DNA of 64,000 nucleotides from the NCBI GenBank assembly GCA_019637615.1, contig JAHBVJ010000002.1, positions 62,001 through 126,000 of the forward strand, given 5' to 3'. A program made the position numbers and the translations under genes. The stretch comes from Anaerolineae bacterium (GTDB taxonomy: Bacteria > Chloroflexota > Anaerolineae > Aggregatilineales > UBA2796). Under the pieces are notes generated by a model. It saw nothing but the letters and a program-made list of their open reading frames with translations. It made no database searches and had not been told where the DNA came from. Shown here in pieces: positions 24,251-33,962 of the stretch. The number at the start of each line of letters is the position of its first letter. Within the stretch, counting starts at the first letter, position 1.

Positions 24251-25243
24251 TTATTTGCCGACAGCACGAACATATTCTGGCGTTTTCCCCGTCCAAGTAC
24301 GAAACGCCCGATAGAACGAATTTGGCTCCTCGTAACCCAGTAAAAAAGCAATTTGCCCGCTAGAGTAATCCGAGGTGGTTAGATAATGACGTGCTAATTC
24401 CTCACGCAAGTCATCTAGCACTTTCTGGAAACTTGTTCCTTCCGCTTGTAGGTGACGTTGTAAGGTACGACTGCTGACCGCTAGCCGCGATGCCACATCG
24501 TCCATTGAAGTTTGACCACTCGCCATGATCTCGATCAGACATGCCTGCACGCGTTCGCGGAAGGAAGCCTCTTGAGTCAGATATTTAAGCCTTTTGTTGA
24601 GTTCTGGCTCGAAAATTGACCACATCGCATCATTGACTGTTAAAAACGGTCTTGTCGCATCTTCCGCAGAAAAAGTGATGCCATTGAAATCACTCAGTTG
24701 TATCGGCGTACCAAAGAAGGCGTGATAGCGATCGCTTTCCGGCAGTTCCGACGTCACATGGACGCGGAGTGGCACAATCCGTTCACGTGTGGCTATCCGC
24801 GCAATCTGAACCCAGAAGGCCAATTCGAAGGCAACCAGCGACGGCGGCAACGACACGTTAGATGCGGTGCTGCTGATGGCAGCTACCGTGTGTCGGCTCT
24901 CTTGTTCAATTTTGAGATGAAGCGGTCCGACAAGCGGTTTATAGTGAGCAATGCGGTTGAGTGCGATATTCAGATCTCGGCTGCACAAACAGGCAAAAAT
25001 TGGCGGGCTGAAGCTTTCTGGCGTGATCGCACGCGCTAGCCGCAGGGGGAAAGTTGGTTCGTGACTCAACGCACGAGCCAACCCATCCCACAAGCGCAAA
25101 AACTCGTCGCCACTAATGGTCGGTGATTTACGACTAAGCAGGTCTAGTGGCATTTGTGCATGATAAAGGACATCTTGTGCTGAAACGTCCATATCTTTGA
25201 ACAAGAGTTGCCAACCAGCTTCCAATACATAGCGCACCATCAT
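24251..25243 (-). CDS. AraC-family regulator (OruR/ArgR-like, arabinose-binding-domain type)
   Basis: A 330-residue regulator. The N-terminal 200 residues resemble the 'Arabinose_bd' domain of OruR/Rv1395-type regulators (SGDEFLRLWDGLARAL, FPLRLARAITPESFSPPIF). The C-terminal AraC double helix-turn-helix is clear: MDDVASRLAVSSRTLQRHL, then YSSGQIAFLLGYEEPNSFYRAFRTWTGKTPEYV. GGGGGAG lies 7 nt before the ATG at 25243. It is followed upstream on the same strand by the SDR gene. A 21-bp-period direct repeat before that gene fits an AraC binding site, so the regulator probably controls the oxidoreductase. Confidence 0.88.
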   Translation of the reverse strand: MMVRYVLEAGWQLLFKDMDVSAQDVLYHAQMPLDLLSRKSPTISGDEFLRLWDGLARALSHEPTFPLRLARAITPESFSPPIFACLCSRDLNIALNRIAHYKPLVGPLHLKIEQESRHTVAAISSTASNVSLPPSLVAFELAFWVQIARIATRERIVPLRVHVTSELPESDRYHAFFGTPIQLSDFNGITFSAEDATRPFLTVNDAMWSIFEPELNKRLKYLTQEASFRERVQACLIEIMASGQTSMDDVASRLAVSSRTLQRHLQAEGTSFQKVLDDLREELARHYLTTSDYSSGQIAFLLGYEEPNSFYRAFRTWTGKTPEYVRAVGK

Positions 25244-25312
25244 ATTAAGACTCCCCCGCGAGACTAAGCCTATGCAGCTCGATCATGATTCGAGACATGG
25301 TATCTTCAATGG

Positions 25313-26143
25313 CTATGCTGGCACGCCAGTCACGAGGCGCATGAGTGCATCAAACCAGCGATTAGGCAGAATGTCATGCATGATAAGCATAGGTCTAGCT
25401 CCATACCCGACGACATAACGAGTCTTGGGGCGGCGTGCAGTGACCGCTTTAGCAATGGTATCAGCGATCACGGAAGGTGGCGATAAGCGGCGATTAGTGG
25501 CTTCGGAGGTCAGGGATGCGACGATGGCATTGGCTTGTGCGGCATACGCGCTATTGCCAGACACGGTACGCAGTTTTTCCGCTGCGATACCGCCCCACTC
25601 GGTCTGAATCCCGCCCGGTTCGACAACCACTACGTTGATTCCAAACGGACTGACCTCAATGCGTAGGCAATCACTGAGAGCCTCCAGTGCAAACTTAGTG
25701 GCATGATACCAAGCCCCAAGTGGTGTATAGATTCTGCCACCCATCGACGTCACGTTGACAATTGTTCCGCTGCGCTGTTCACGCATTTTAGGTAGTACAA
25801 GCTGGGTAAGCCTAGCTGCACCAAAGGTATTGACCTCGAATTGATACCGAGCCTCGGACAGCGGCACATCTTCCAGCGCGCCATAAGAACCGTAGCCAGC
25901 GTTGTTCACCAATACATCAATGCGGCCTGTCTCAGTTAGGATTCGATTGACTCCGGCCTGCATAGATGCGTCATCGGTAACATCCATCATCAGCGGGCGA
26001 ATACCTGATGCAATGAGATGATCCATGCGTTGCGTTCGTCGGGCTGCGGAATACGTCAGATAACCGAGTTTTTGCAGTTTCAAAGCGGTAACTTCGCCGA
26101 TGCCAGACGATCCGCCCGTAACGAGGGCGACTTTATTGTCCAT
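25313..26143 (-). CDS. Short-chain dehydrogenase/reductase
   Basis: A 276-residue classical SDR. The cofactor motif TGGSSGIG starts near residue 9, NNAGYG near 80-85 and the catalytic Tyr-Lys in WYHATK, with Ser in TSMGG. VEPGGIQTEWG follows the active site, as in the family's PG motif. It would oxidise or reduce a hydroxyl or carbonyl group with NAD(P); the substrate is unknown. GGGAG precedes the ATG. It lies 69 bp upstream of an AraC regulator gene in the same direction. Confidence 0.88.
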   Translation of the reverse strand: MDNKVALVTGGSSGIGEVTALKLQKLGYLTYSAARRTQRMDHLIASGIRPLMMDVTDDASMQAGVNRILTETGRIDVLVNNAGYGSYGALEDVPLSEARYQFEVNTFGAARLTQLVLPKMREQRSGTIVNVTSMGGRIYTPLGAWYHATKFALEALSDCLRIEVSPFGINVVVVEPGGIQTEWGGIAAEKLRTVSGNSAYAAQANAIVASLTSEATNRRLSPPSVIADTIAKAVTARRPKTRYVVGYGARPMLIMHDILPNRWFDALMRLVTGVPA

Positions 26144-26679
26144 TGTGATACTCCCTTTTTGTTTTGTTCATTGGAATTAGCGTTATGACAACAGCTTACA
26201 ACATAGGACTGCATTGTCCGCAACCGGATCGCGCCGAATTTCTATCGGATCGCGCCAATATCGGTGTTGGTATCAGCTAGTACTTATGACGAAGAGTTCC
26301 CAAAACTTACGAGGATGTCGGTAGGGGTGTGCGTTCGACTATCAATGTTCAACGAAAATTGCTAAAGAAAGTCATCGGCGCAAAGCTGTAACTACGACTT
26401 CGTATGCTGCATATGTCAACGCCCATATGTGATAGAAGGGGGTAGCTGGTCTGAGAGCGTCTCGTTCACTATTCCCGACGAGTTCAACTCATCCAGCCGC
26501 TTGACGTGACCACTGCCGGAGACATAACACACCGCCGAAATCTACGCCGTAGCGACCGAGCACGAGGCTGAGATGCCGCACTTTATTCCAGCGTCCGATG
26601 CCCGCGATCACGACCAGCACATCTCCGATCTGCTGGTCTGACGATTTCATACAACATGTCCGTCACGTGAAATGCTCGA
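26144..26679. other. Gene-free stretch between the SDR and the sugar permease operon
   Basis: 536 bp. The first 110 bp hold the SDR promoter and operator candidate. Between 26529 and 26650 a minus-strand frame of about 40 codons (KSSDQQIGDVLVVIAG, then WNKVRHLSLVLGRYG) looks protein-like but ends early; it may be a gene remnant. I see no complete gene. Confidence 0.5.
26225..26256. promoter_or_regulatory. Tandem direct repeat, AraC-type operator candidate
   Basis: CGGATCGCGCC occurs at 26225-26235 and again at 26246-26256, exactly 21 bp apart, about two helical turns. AraC-family activators bind such tandem half-sites next to the -35. The site is 82 bp upstream of the SDR start, and the AraC gene follows the SDR. 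Confidence 0.5.
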
Positions 26680-27552
26680 CTAGCCCTTGACCGACCCCGC
26701 GAGCAGCCCGCGAATGAAGTAGCGCCCTAAGAAGATATAGACGAGCAAGGTAGGTAAGGCCGTCAGCAGCGCACCCGCCATTTGAATGGTGTAATCAACG
26801 GCTTGTCCTTGCCCAAGCTGGCTCAAGGCCACTGTGATAGGCCATGACTCGCGGTTGGTCAGTGTCACGGCAAACAGATACTCGTTCCAAATCTGGGTGA
26901 ACTGCCAAATCACCACGACCACAAAACCGGGTAGCGAAAGCGGGAATAAGATGTACTGGTACACGCCTAAGAAATCCGCGCCGTCGATCTGTCCGGCTTC
27001 GATCATCTCATTGGGAACTTCTGCATAATAATTTCGGAAGATAAGCGTCGTAATCGGGAGGCCATAAACGATGTGCGCAAGGGTTAGCCCTGCCAGCCCA
27101 CCGAAAAGATTGAGCGTTCGCATGAGCTGAAACAGCGGAATAAGAATGCTTTGATACGGAATGAACATCCCGAACAGCATCAAGGGGAAGATGATATTCG
27201 CCCCACGAAACCGCCATTTACTTAGCACATAGCCGTTCATCGATCCGAGAAAGGCCGAGATAGCAGTCGCCGGAATGGTGAGGATCAAGCTATTGATCAG
27301 GTAAGGCTTGAGGCTGTTGAAGGCACCAACGAATGCATCAAAATTAAGCTCGCGTGGTAACCGCCACGTATCGAGCAGGTTGACTTCGTTGGGAGCCTTG
27401 AAACTGGTCGCTAGGACTAAATAAACCGGGATGAGGAAGATGATCAGCAAAATGATGAGCAGGCCGTAAATCATCATCCGCTGAAAATAATGGGTATAGC
27501 TCGGCGACGCCTTCGCCTTCGCAGGTACTTGATTCTGTGTAAGTGTAGTCAC
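26680..27552 (-). CDS. Carbohydrate ABC transporter permease, MalG-like
   Basis: A 290-residue inner-membrane permease with six predicted helices and the C-terminal ATPase-contact loop [14 protein letters not shown] (EAA motif). Members of this group pair with a MalF-like partner and a sugar-binding protein to import mono- or oligosaccharides. Its start overlaps the MalF-like stop by 4 nt (27549-27552). No ATPase gene is in the operon, as is common for CUT1 systems that share one MsmX-like ATPase encoded elsewhere. Confidence 0.9.
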   Translation of the reverse strand: MTTLTQNQVPAKAKASPSYTHYFQRMMIYGLLIILLIIFLIPVYLVLATSFKAPNEVNLLDTWRLPRELNFDAFVGAFNSLKPYLINSLILTIPATAISAFLGSMNGYVLSKWRFRGANIIFPLMLFGMFIPYQSILIPLFQLMRTLNLFGGLAGLTLAHIVYGLPITTLIFRNYYAEVPNEMIEAGQIDGADFLGVYQYILFPLSLPGFVVVVIWQFTQIWNEYLFAVTLTNRESWPITVALSQLGQGQAVDYTIQMAGALLTALPTLLVYIFLGRYFIRGLLAGSVKG

Positions 27553-28664
27553 GCTTCATCCCTGCGTAATGCGTTAAACAAGTATGGAATAATAATGACG
27601 GCGACCATAATCAACATGATGACGGCGATGCTGGAACCGAGGGCAAAGTTATTGCTGAAAAAGGCCGTGATATACATGTTGATGCCCGGCACATCAACCT
27701 GCCGATTGCTGCCGCCAGCCATGACGTACACAAGATCAAAGATTTTCAGTGAGATGTGACCGAGGATAATCGCGGCACTCAGCGTGATCGGCTTCAAGAG
27801 CGGCAGCACGACATAGCGATAGACTTGGAGTTCGGTGCAACCATCGACACGAGCCGCTTCTCGTAATTCTTCAGGAATGCCGCGCAACCCTGCTAGATAG
27901 ATCGCCATCGTATAGCCGGACATTTGCCATACCGCCGCAATCACAATGGCGATGATAGCCGTGTTCAGCCCGTGCGCTTCCCTCGCCACTGAAGCAGGTA
28001 CGTTGGCGGCACCCACAAAAAACAACGCGCCAATGAGTCCTAGGGCCACGAATATGTATAAGTTTGACAGCCGCCGTCGATTTTTGGAGGCGGCAAACCA
28101 CGCCATGATCAGAAACGAGAGGCTACCCACTATCAGCAGCACATCACGCCACGTAAAAGGTAGGATTTTGCTGGTATCGATGAACCATTGAAACGTCAAT
28201 GGCTGCCCGCCAAACATAGTCGGCAACACATTGATGCCACTATTGGGCTGAAACAACCAGCGCCAGACGGTTCCCGTGACGACAAACGACAACGCCATCG
28301 GAAACAGGAAGATCGTGCGGAAGATGCTCTCGCCCTTCACTTTCTGATCCAATAGGATGGCTAACAGCAGCCCCAGACCGAGGCAAGCCGTCAGAAACAG
28401 CGCGGTGAAAAAGACCGTATTGACCAGATCAAGCCTAAAGCGATTATTGAGTAAGCCTGTGAATAAATCTTGATAATTCTTCAGCCCGACATAATCTATT
28501 TGAACGTTAGCCGCTAACGGAGGTTTGTTGGGGTTGGTGCCCCAATCGGTGAGGGATGTATAAATCGTTTGCCCAATAAAGCCATAGATGAAGACCGCTA
28601 ATAGCAGAATCGAAGGACTAATTACAAGCAGCGCGGTTAACCTGTCTTTATTCATTCGGAGCAT
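27549..28664 (-). CDS. Sugar ABC transporter permease, MalF-like, with internal insertion
   Basis: A 371-residue permease, about 60 residues longer than the usual 290-310. The N-terminal helix, [17 protein letters not shown] and the EAARVDG loop identify the family. The extra length lies at about residues 165-230 and contains two additional hydrophobic stretches ([37 protein letters not shown]), so the protein may have eight helices. The start could be the ATG at 28655 (MNKDRLT) instead. It sits between the binding protein and the MalG-like permease. Confidence 0.9.
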   Translation of the reverse strand: MLRMNKDRLTALLVISPSILLLAVFIYGFIGQTIYTSLTDWGTNPNKPPLAANVQIDYVGLKNYQDLFTGLLNNRFRLDLVNTVFFTALFLTACLGLGLLLAILLDQKVKGESIFRTIFLFPMALSFVVTGTVWRWLFQPNSGINVLPTMFGGQPLTFQWFIDTSKILPFTWRDVLLIVGSLSFLIMAWFAASKNRRRLSNLYIFVALGLIGALFFVGAANVPASVAREAHGLNTAIIAIVIAAVWQMSGYTMAIYLAGLRGIPEELREAARVDGCTELQVYRYVVLPLLKPITLSAAIILGHISLKIFDLVYVMAGGSNRQVDVPGINMYITAFFSNNFALGSSIAVIMLIMVAVIIIPYLFNALRRDEA

Positions 28665-28735
28665 AGCTAACTATCTCTCGCAGTTGCGGACTGGCGTTAC
28701 ACCAATCCGCAACTGTAAATTATCGGAAAGTAAAC

Positions 28736-30016
28736 TTATTTGGCGGCAGTTGTGCTGTCAGCAAGTTCTTGGAATGCCGCTGTTGTGGCATCCACATCGC
28801 CTGACTGGGCGAACGCAACCAGCAGATCGGGAGACTTGCCGGTGAAGGATTCGGGGGCAATCGCGCCGTGGGTGAGACTGCCAACGATCACGTTCGATTT
28901 CCAATCAGCCGCTGCCGACTGAGAGTATACCGAGTATAGGGACAGATCGGAGTCAAGACGGGCAGCGATGGAACCCTTCAGCGGGTTGAAGGCATCTTGA
29001 CCTTCCTTCGAACCGAGCAGCTTGAGCCATGCCAGCGCATTGTCACGATCAGGCGCGCCCTTGGGCAGACCAAAGGAGTCACTCAGCATGTCAAAAGTTC
29101 CCTCGGTACCGGGGGCAGCGCTCCAACCGTAACCCGTGTTGGGTTCCAGCTTTTGCTTGGTCAGGAACCAGCCGGCTTCCCAGTCGCCCATGACTTGGAA
29201 GGCAGCCTTGCCATCGACAAGCATGGCGGCGGCGGCGTCCCAGTCGGAGAGCGCATTGGCATCGGTGTTGGTGTAGGTCAAAATCTTGGCATAGGTCGTA
29301 AACGCAGCCTTCACCTTGTCATCTGTCCACTTCATCTTGCCAGCGAACAGATCGGTGTAGCCCTGTGCGCCGAGGCTGGAGATCAGCACGGTTTCAAACA
29401 GGTGCTGCTGCGTCCAAGCGGGGCCGAGCGCTAAGGGCGTTACGCCAGCGGCCTTGAGTTTTTCAGCAACGACGAAGAATTCATCCCACGTCTTAGGAGC
29501 CTCAACGCCCCACTTCTTCAGATTATCGGGGATGAACCACATCAGGTTCGCGCGGTGGATATTGACAGGCACTGACCAAATGTGACCATCAGAGCTTAAG
29601 AGCGCGGTCAAGCCTTCGGGGAAAGTCTTGTCCCAACCCTCGCTCTTGAACAGATCATCCAGCGGCTCCATGCGGTCAGCGACCACCCACGTACCGATCA
29701 GTTCTTGACCAGCGTGGACTTGGAAGCTATCAGGCGGTGTTCCACCGAGCATACGGGTCTTTAGCACGGCCTTGGCGTTGACACCGGAACCACCAGCGAC
29801 GGTAGCATTGATCACTTCAACATTGGGATTCTGGGTTTTGTACAGACTGAGCAGTGCGTCAAGCGCGGGCGCTTCGTCACCAGCCCACCATGAGAATATT
29901 TCGAGTTTGCCACTGAGCTGCGCATTGCGAGCGCTAACCGTCGATTGTCCCGTAAGAGCAATCACCGCCAACATCAGGGCAATCACGGCTGAAAGAATAC
30001 GTTTACTGGTTCGCAT
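28736..30016 (-). CDS. Sugar ABC transporter substrate-binding protein
   Basis: A 426-residue family-1 extracellular solute-binding protein. The start at 30016 (MRTSKRIL) is preferred to one 24 bp upstream because GAGGAG lies 9 nt before it and a signal peptide follows directly (ILSAVIALMLAVIALTG). The mature protein has GKLEIFSWWAGDEAPAL, PPDSFQVHAGQELIGTWV, WSVPVNIHRANLMWF and KTWDEFFVVAEKLKAAG, all typical of CUT1 receptors. There is no lipobox Cys, so anchoring is unclear. It is the first gene of an SBP-MalF-MalG operon. The sugar is unknown. Confidence 0.9.
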   Translation of the reverse strand: MRTSKRILSAVIALMLAVIALTGQSTVSARNAQLSGKLEIFSWWAGDEAPALDALLSLYKTQNPNVEVINATVAGGSGVNAKAVLKTRMLGGTPPDSFQVHAGQELIGTWVVADRMEPLDDLFKSEGWDKTFPEGLTALLSSDGHIWSVPVNIHRANLMWFIPDNLKKWGVEAPKTWDEFFVVAEKLKAAGVTPLALGPAWTQQHLFETVLISSLGAQGYTDLFAGKMKWTDDKVKAAFTTYAKILTYTNTDANALSDWDAAAAMLVDGKAAFQVMGDWEAGWFLTKQKLEPNTGYGWSAAPGTEGTFDMLSDSFGLPKGAPDRDNALAWLKLLGSKEGQDAFNPLKGSIAARLDSDLSLYSVYSQSAAADWKSNVIVGSLTHGAIAPESFTGKSPDLLVAFAQSGDVDATTAAFQELADSTTAAK

Positions 30017-30421
30017 AAATCGGGTCTCCTCGGTAGCCATAAATTAAGAACGATGTCCGCCACAGCCGAAGCTGAGAACGGCTTGAAGTAGTACCATCTA
30101 GACTAGCTGCTGTAACCGCATCACTGCCTCGCAAAGGTCTTGTCGATACAGGGTTACAGGGTGCTTTCTATCGATGGTGATACTTTTGAGGAACGACGTT
30201 CTTTACTAATATTTCGACCTTGTCGGGTGCGGCAACCTCCTGTACGTACGTACGCTATGCCCTGCCCAGCGGCAAGCGCGAATAGAAGCGCGTATTTGCC
30301 GAATAGACAGTGCCCAGTATATTATTAATCACATTATACGCCCTCGTTTCTGCCACCAGAGTGCCAAAAGGACTGCCATAAAACTGCCATAAACTATAAA
30401 AAATTTAGATGAGCTAGACTG
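30017..30421. other. Divergent promoter region between sugar operon and receiver gene
   Basis: 405 bp between divergent genes. A minus-strand TATAAT at 30333-30338 could serve the sugar-binding-protein operon with a long leader of about 310 nt, but its -35 is poor. The plus-strand side carries the phased TGCCA repeats described separately. A CGTACGTACG run at 30244-30253 is self-complementary. Confidence 0.45.
30351..30400 (+). promoter_or_regulatory. PhoB-box-like phased repeats and -10 for the receiver gene
   Basis: TGCCA occurs at 30351, 30362, 30374 and 30385, spaced 11, 12 and 11 bp. The last two lie in an exact tandem 11-mer, ACTGCCATAAA twice (30372-30393). A heptamer plus four A/T bases repeated every 11 bp is the layout of OmpR/PhoB-type operators. 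TATAAA at 30395-30400 is a fitting -10, with the repeats in the -35 position and the ATG at 30422. Confidence 0.5.
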
Positions 30422-31636
30422 ATGACTTCACCACCCAAAATTACCAACCAAGCATTTGACCAACTGGTTAAAGATTGTCTTGCGCATCTTTATGATTATA
30501 GTTTCCTGCGCGACAATCTCTTAGTTCAGTTATTAGTCCCTGATCTCTCCGGCGCAAGTCAGGTGCAGGTCTTCCGCCAGATCATCACGGAAACCATCGA
30601 GCGCTTGCGGCCCGACACGGGTACGACCTTCGATTCCAAGCAGGGGCGCATCTATAACTTGCTTTTCCTACGCTATATCGACCAGCAGCAACCACAGGAT
30701 GTGATTTTGCAGCTTGCGCTTAGTGAGCGGCAGTTTTATCGCGACCATCCAAAAGCGTTACAAATCCTGAGTGCGTTGTTGTGGGAGCGTTATTCCGGGG
30801 AAGACATCAGCACACGCCAGAGTGTTCAGCCCGATATTTCCGTGGAATCCGAGGTGCAGCGCATCCATAGCCAAGGCGAGAATGCGTCCACTGAATTGAA
30901 GGCGTTGCTGGAAGGGGCAGTGGTTGCTACCCAGAGTCTGGCAAGTCAACACGATGTTAGCATCACACTCAACCTGAGCAGCGAAAACTTCATTATGGGC
31001 GTGTACAGCGGCCTATTGCGGCAGACGGTGTTGCTCATCCTGTCTCAATTAATTCTCCACTTTTTCGATGGCGGGCAAATTGAGATTACCCCCGAAGTAA
31101 GCAAGCGTACCTGCCAGATTATTTTTGCGTTGAACGGCAAGCTCCAGAATTTGGATGCGCTCCATGCCGCGCTGACTCAGCAAAAATCACTACAAACGTT
31201 AATAGGGACGCTGGGTGGAATGCTCAATATCGAGGATGTTGGTCAGGGTGAATTCCGCGTTGTTCTGAATATCCCTCTGAATCAGCGCAGTGTGCTGCTG
31301 ATAGACGATAACCCCGGCATGATCGATTTATTCCGACGCTTCTTAACAGGCAAACCCTATCAAGTTCTCGTCGCGGAAGACGGTGAACAGGCCGTCAAAA
31401 CTGCACGGCAATCCTCGCCAGATGTGATCATTCTCGATGTAATGTTGCCGGGAAAAGATGGTTGGGAGGTGCTACAAAATCTCAAAAATCACCCCACGAC
31501 ACGTCATATTCCGGTCTTGATATGCTCCGTGCTGGATGCCTTTGACCTTGCCCTGTCGTTAGGTGCCGATGCGTGCTTAAAAAAACCGCCTAGCCAAGCG
31601 GATTTGTTAGAGGCGCTGGCTCGTTGGCAGGCATAA
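30422..31636 (+). CDS. Response regulator with degenerate ATPase-like N-terminal region
   Basis: A 404-residue soluble protein. The C-terminal receiver (about 290-404) is intact: LLIDDN acidic pair, phospho-acceptor in VIILDVMLPG, ICSV, and the Lys in CLKKP. The N-terminal 150 residues are helical (FDQLVKDCLAHLYDY, YNLLFLRYIDQQQP) and match no domain I can name. The middle (about 185-290) looks like a worn HATPase fold (LLRQTVLLILSQLILHF, GQIEITPEV, FRVVLNIPL) without a convincing N-box or G-box, so it is probably not a kinase. It may relay signals for the adjacent hybrid kinase. Its 3' end overlaps that convergent gene by 47 bp. Confidence 0.75.
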   Translation: MTSPPKITNQAFDQLVKDCLAHLYDYSFLRDNLLVQLLVPDLSGASQVQVFRQIITETIERLRPDTGTTFDSKQGRIYNLLFLRYIDQQQPQDVILQLALSERQFYRDHPKALQILSALLWERYSGEDISTRQSVQPDISVESEVQRIHSQGENASTELKALLEGAVVATQSLASQHDVSITLNLSSENFIMGVYSGLLRQTVLLILSQLILHFFDGGQIEITPEVSKRTCQIIFALNGKLQNLDALHAALTQQKSLQTLIGTLGGMLNIEDVGQGEFRVVLNIPLNQRSVLLIDDNPGMIDLFRRFLTGKPYQVLVAEDGEQAVKTARQSSPDVIILDVMLPGKDGWEVLQNLKNHPTTRHIPVLICSVLDAFDLALSLGADACLKKPPSQADLLEALARWQA

Positions 31637-33767
31637 AAACGTCGATCAATGCTTCGACGCTGCGCACCAGTTCCAATGGTTTGAACCCCGTCACTTTGCC
31701 GACAACGATTCTACCTGTATCGGTAGGGATCAAATCATCCACGCTTGAATCGGTTGCCGTCACGATGACTGGTATCTCCGCAAGGGTGGGAGCCGCCTGC
31801 ATTTGCTGCAAAATGAAGTCCCCCTGATTAGCGGAGATGGGCAACCCCAAAATAACGATGTCCGGGCACTGCTGCTGCATCAGGGCTAGACCCTCCTCGC
31901 TATTGTAGGCTTTCCACATCTTGAACTGCTGCGGCAGCGCGTTCAACATACGGGTAAACATACGTACCACATCCTGATCGCTGTCGATGATCAAAATATG
32001 CTTGGCTAATGGGTTTAGGTCTTCAATAGCGATCCGCAGCGTCTCACTCGACACATGTTTAAGGAAATAATTCGCTCTCGTCACCATTGGCATCGAGCGC
32101 CGTCCACTAGGCATTGTGCAGGCAATCACCGGAGTCTGGTTACCAATGCCCCGCAATGTATGCAAAAGCGCGTCATAGTTCTCATGTTCATCGACAACAA
32201 CCGCTGTAGGGCGAATCGTCTCGATGAGGCGCAGCGCATCGGTTGTCGTTTCGACCCCGACGGCGTGGTGTTTCGTGGTATACCGTTCGAAGAGTTGTCG
32301 AATCGCTGGATCAGCATCCAGAACGACGAAATATTTGCCGATATGCTCATCCTGCTCTGTGGCGGAACCTATCGATAAGTGCTGCATGATCGAATGATCG
32401 ATGAGCGGCAGCCTGAGCGAGAATGTGCTGCCTTTGCCGAGGATGCCGGAGCTTTCTGCCGATAGCCGCCCGCCATGCAGTTCGGCAAACCGTTTACTCA
32501 GCGTAAGGCCAAGCCCTGATCCTCCCTTTCGTCGCGATAGCGACCCTTCTAGTTGGTGAAATTCGTCGAAAACACGATTGAGGTCTTTGGCAGGGATGCC
32601 GATCCCCGTATCTATCACATCTATCCGCAGCGATGCCTCTTCGAGCGTGGTTTGCAGGGTAATGGTGCCCTCATCCGTGAACCGCGCCGCGTTACTCAAG
32701 AGATTCAACAGCACTTGCCGAATACGCGTCCTGTCTAGCAGCATCGTGGGTAGGTGCTCTGGCACAATTACATGAAAGGCAAGTCCGCGGCTTGCGATCA
32801 GGTCTTTTGCCAGCGTCGCAGCTTCCAGAATAATTTGCCGTGGATTGATTTCCTCTTTTACGACCGACATCTGCCCTGCCTCGATCTGGGACACATCCAG
32901 TACATCATTGATGAGGCTTTGCAGATGTTTAGCGCTGCGGTGAATGGTATGCATATCAGCCCAGTAGACAGAGGGCAACGGCACACCGTAGGAGTCGGGC
33001 GACATGACGATGGTTTCGCTGAACCCGACAATCAGGTTAATTGGCGTGCGCAGTTCATGACTGACATTCGCCGCAAACTGTGCTTTTAAGCGCCCCGCTT
33101 CCTCAGCCGCTTTGCGCGCATGGTAAAGCTGCGTATTGGTACGTTCAAGGTCTTGTCGTACTTCGTTTAGCGTCTTGGTGGTTTGCATCAGGTTGCCGCG
33201 ATGCTCACGCGCCTCAAACATTTGCTCAATCGCGTAGTGCTGATAACTCAGCGCTATACCAAGCGCGCTGTAAAAGCTCTGGAATGCGATGAAGCCTGTC
33301 AGCAAGGTTGACCACAACATCAGCAGCGACAAAATCATGTCATTATTCGCTGCGTTCGCGCCATACCAGACGAGAATAAAAATGGTAGAGGCTGAGGTGG
33401 TCACGAAGGCAGCAAGCCGATTCGTCAATACGCTCGCGGCGAGGCTGATCAAAGAGAAGAGATAGAGAAAAATCAACAGTCCGGAATATTGCGCGGCAAA
33501 CGCATTGCAAATCCATAAGCCGACAAGGAAAAAACTCATCGCGATACGCAAATGCTTCTTACGCAGCCAAAAGCTTATCGCGCAGACGGCTTCGACGCCC
33601 AACCAGATCAACAGCACTTCGGGAGCTGAAGACCTAACCTTTAAGTTGGCTAACCACATCAGGGTTGCTGTCGAGAGGCTAATAAACACCAGCAGCAAAT
33701 TAAACGTATTCTGCCGCAGTTCGTTGAGCGTTAATTGCAGTTCGGACTTCGATGCTTGATCAGTCAT
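31590..33767 (-). CDS. Membrane hybrid sensor histidine kinase with two receivers
   Basis: A 725-residue kinase. Residues about 20-170 hold roughly six membrane helices, followed by a coiled coil (180-225), HisKA with H237 (FAANVSHELRTPINLIVGFS), and HATPase at 345-455 (LLNLLSNAARF, IDTGIGIP, GSGLGLTLSKR). Receiver 1 (about 479-585) keeps its Asp (D526, VVVDEHEN) and Lys. Receiver 2 (about 590-715) keeps the acidic pair (IIDSDQD) and Lys, but has Gly (G641, VILGLPIS) where the phospho-acceptor Asp belongs, so it should not be phosphorylated. No extracytoplasmic sensor domain is seen; sensing is probably within the membrane helices. Confidence 0.88.
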   Translation of the reverse strand: MTDQASKSELQLTLNELRQNTFNLLLVFISLSTATLMWLANLKVRSSAPEVLLIWLGVEAVCAISFWLRKKHLRIAMSFFLVGLWICNAFAAQYSGLLIFLYLFSLISLAASVLTNRLAAFVTTSASTIFILVWYGANAANNDMILSLLMLWSTLLTGFIAFQSFYSALGIALSYQHYAIEQMFEAREHRGNLMQTTKTLNEVRQDLERTNTQLYHARKAAEEAGRLKAQFAANVSHELRTPINLIVGFSETIVMSPDSYGVPLPSVYWADMHTIHRSAKHLQSLINDVLDVSQIEAGQMSVVKEEINPRQIILEAATLAKDLIASRGLAFHVIVPEHLPTMLLDRTRIRQVLLNLLSNAARFTDEGTITLQTTLEEASLRIDVIDTGIGIPAKDLNRVFDEFHQLEGSLSRRKGGSGLGLTLSKRFAELHGGRLSAESSGILGKGSTFSLRLPLIDHSIMQHLSIGSATEQDEHIGKYFVVLDADPAIRQLFERYTTKHHAVGVETTTDALRLIETIRPTAVVVDEHENYDALLHTLRGIGNQTPVIACTMPSGRRSMPMVTRANYFLKHVSSETLRIAIEDLNPLAKHILIIDSDQDVVRMFTRMLNALPQQFKMWKAYNSEEGLALMQQQCPDIVILGLPISANQGDFILQQMQAAPTLAEIPVIVTATDSSVDDLIPTDTGRIVVGKVTGFKPLELVRSVEALIDVFMPANEPAPLTNPLG

Positions 33768-33962
33768 CAGTCGAGCCTCATCCGAGACTTATACTTCCGC
33801 TTTCCATAGTTGATTAGGATAGCACACTCCATCACCGGAAGAGGCTCAGGTGTCAGGAAAGGAGTCGGCTGCTGTGACGACTTCCCCGCACCAAATTCCA
33901 TTGACATAGCCCCTCAAACGTAGTCAGCCCACGCGCATTCTTAGCACTTCCCCATAGTTTGC

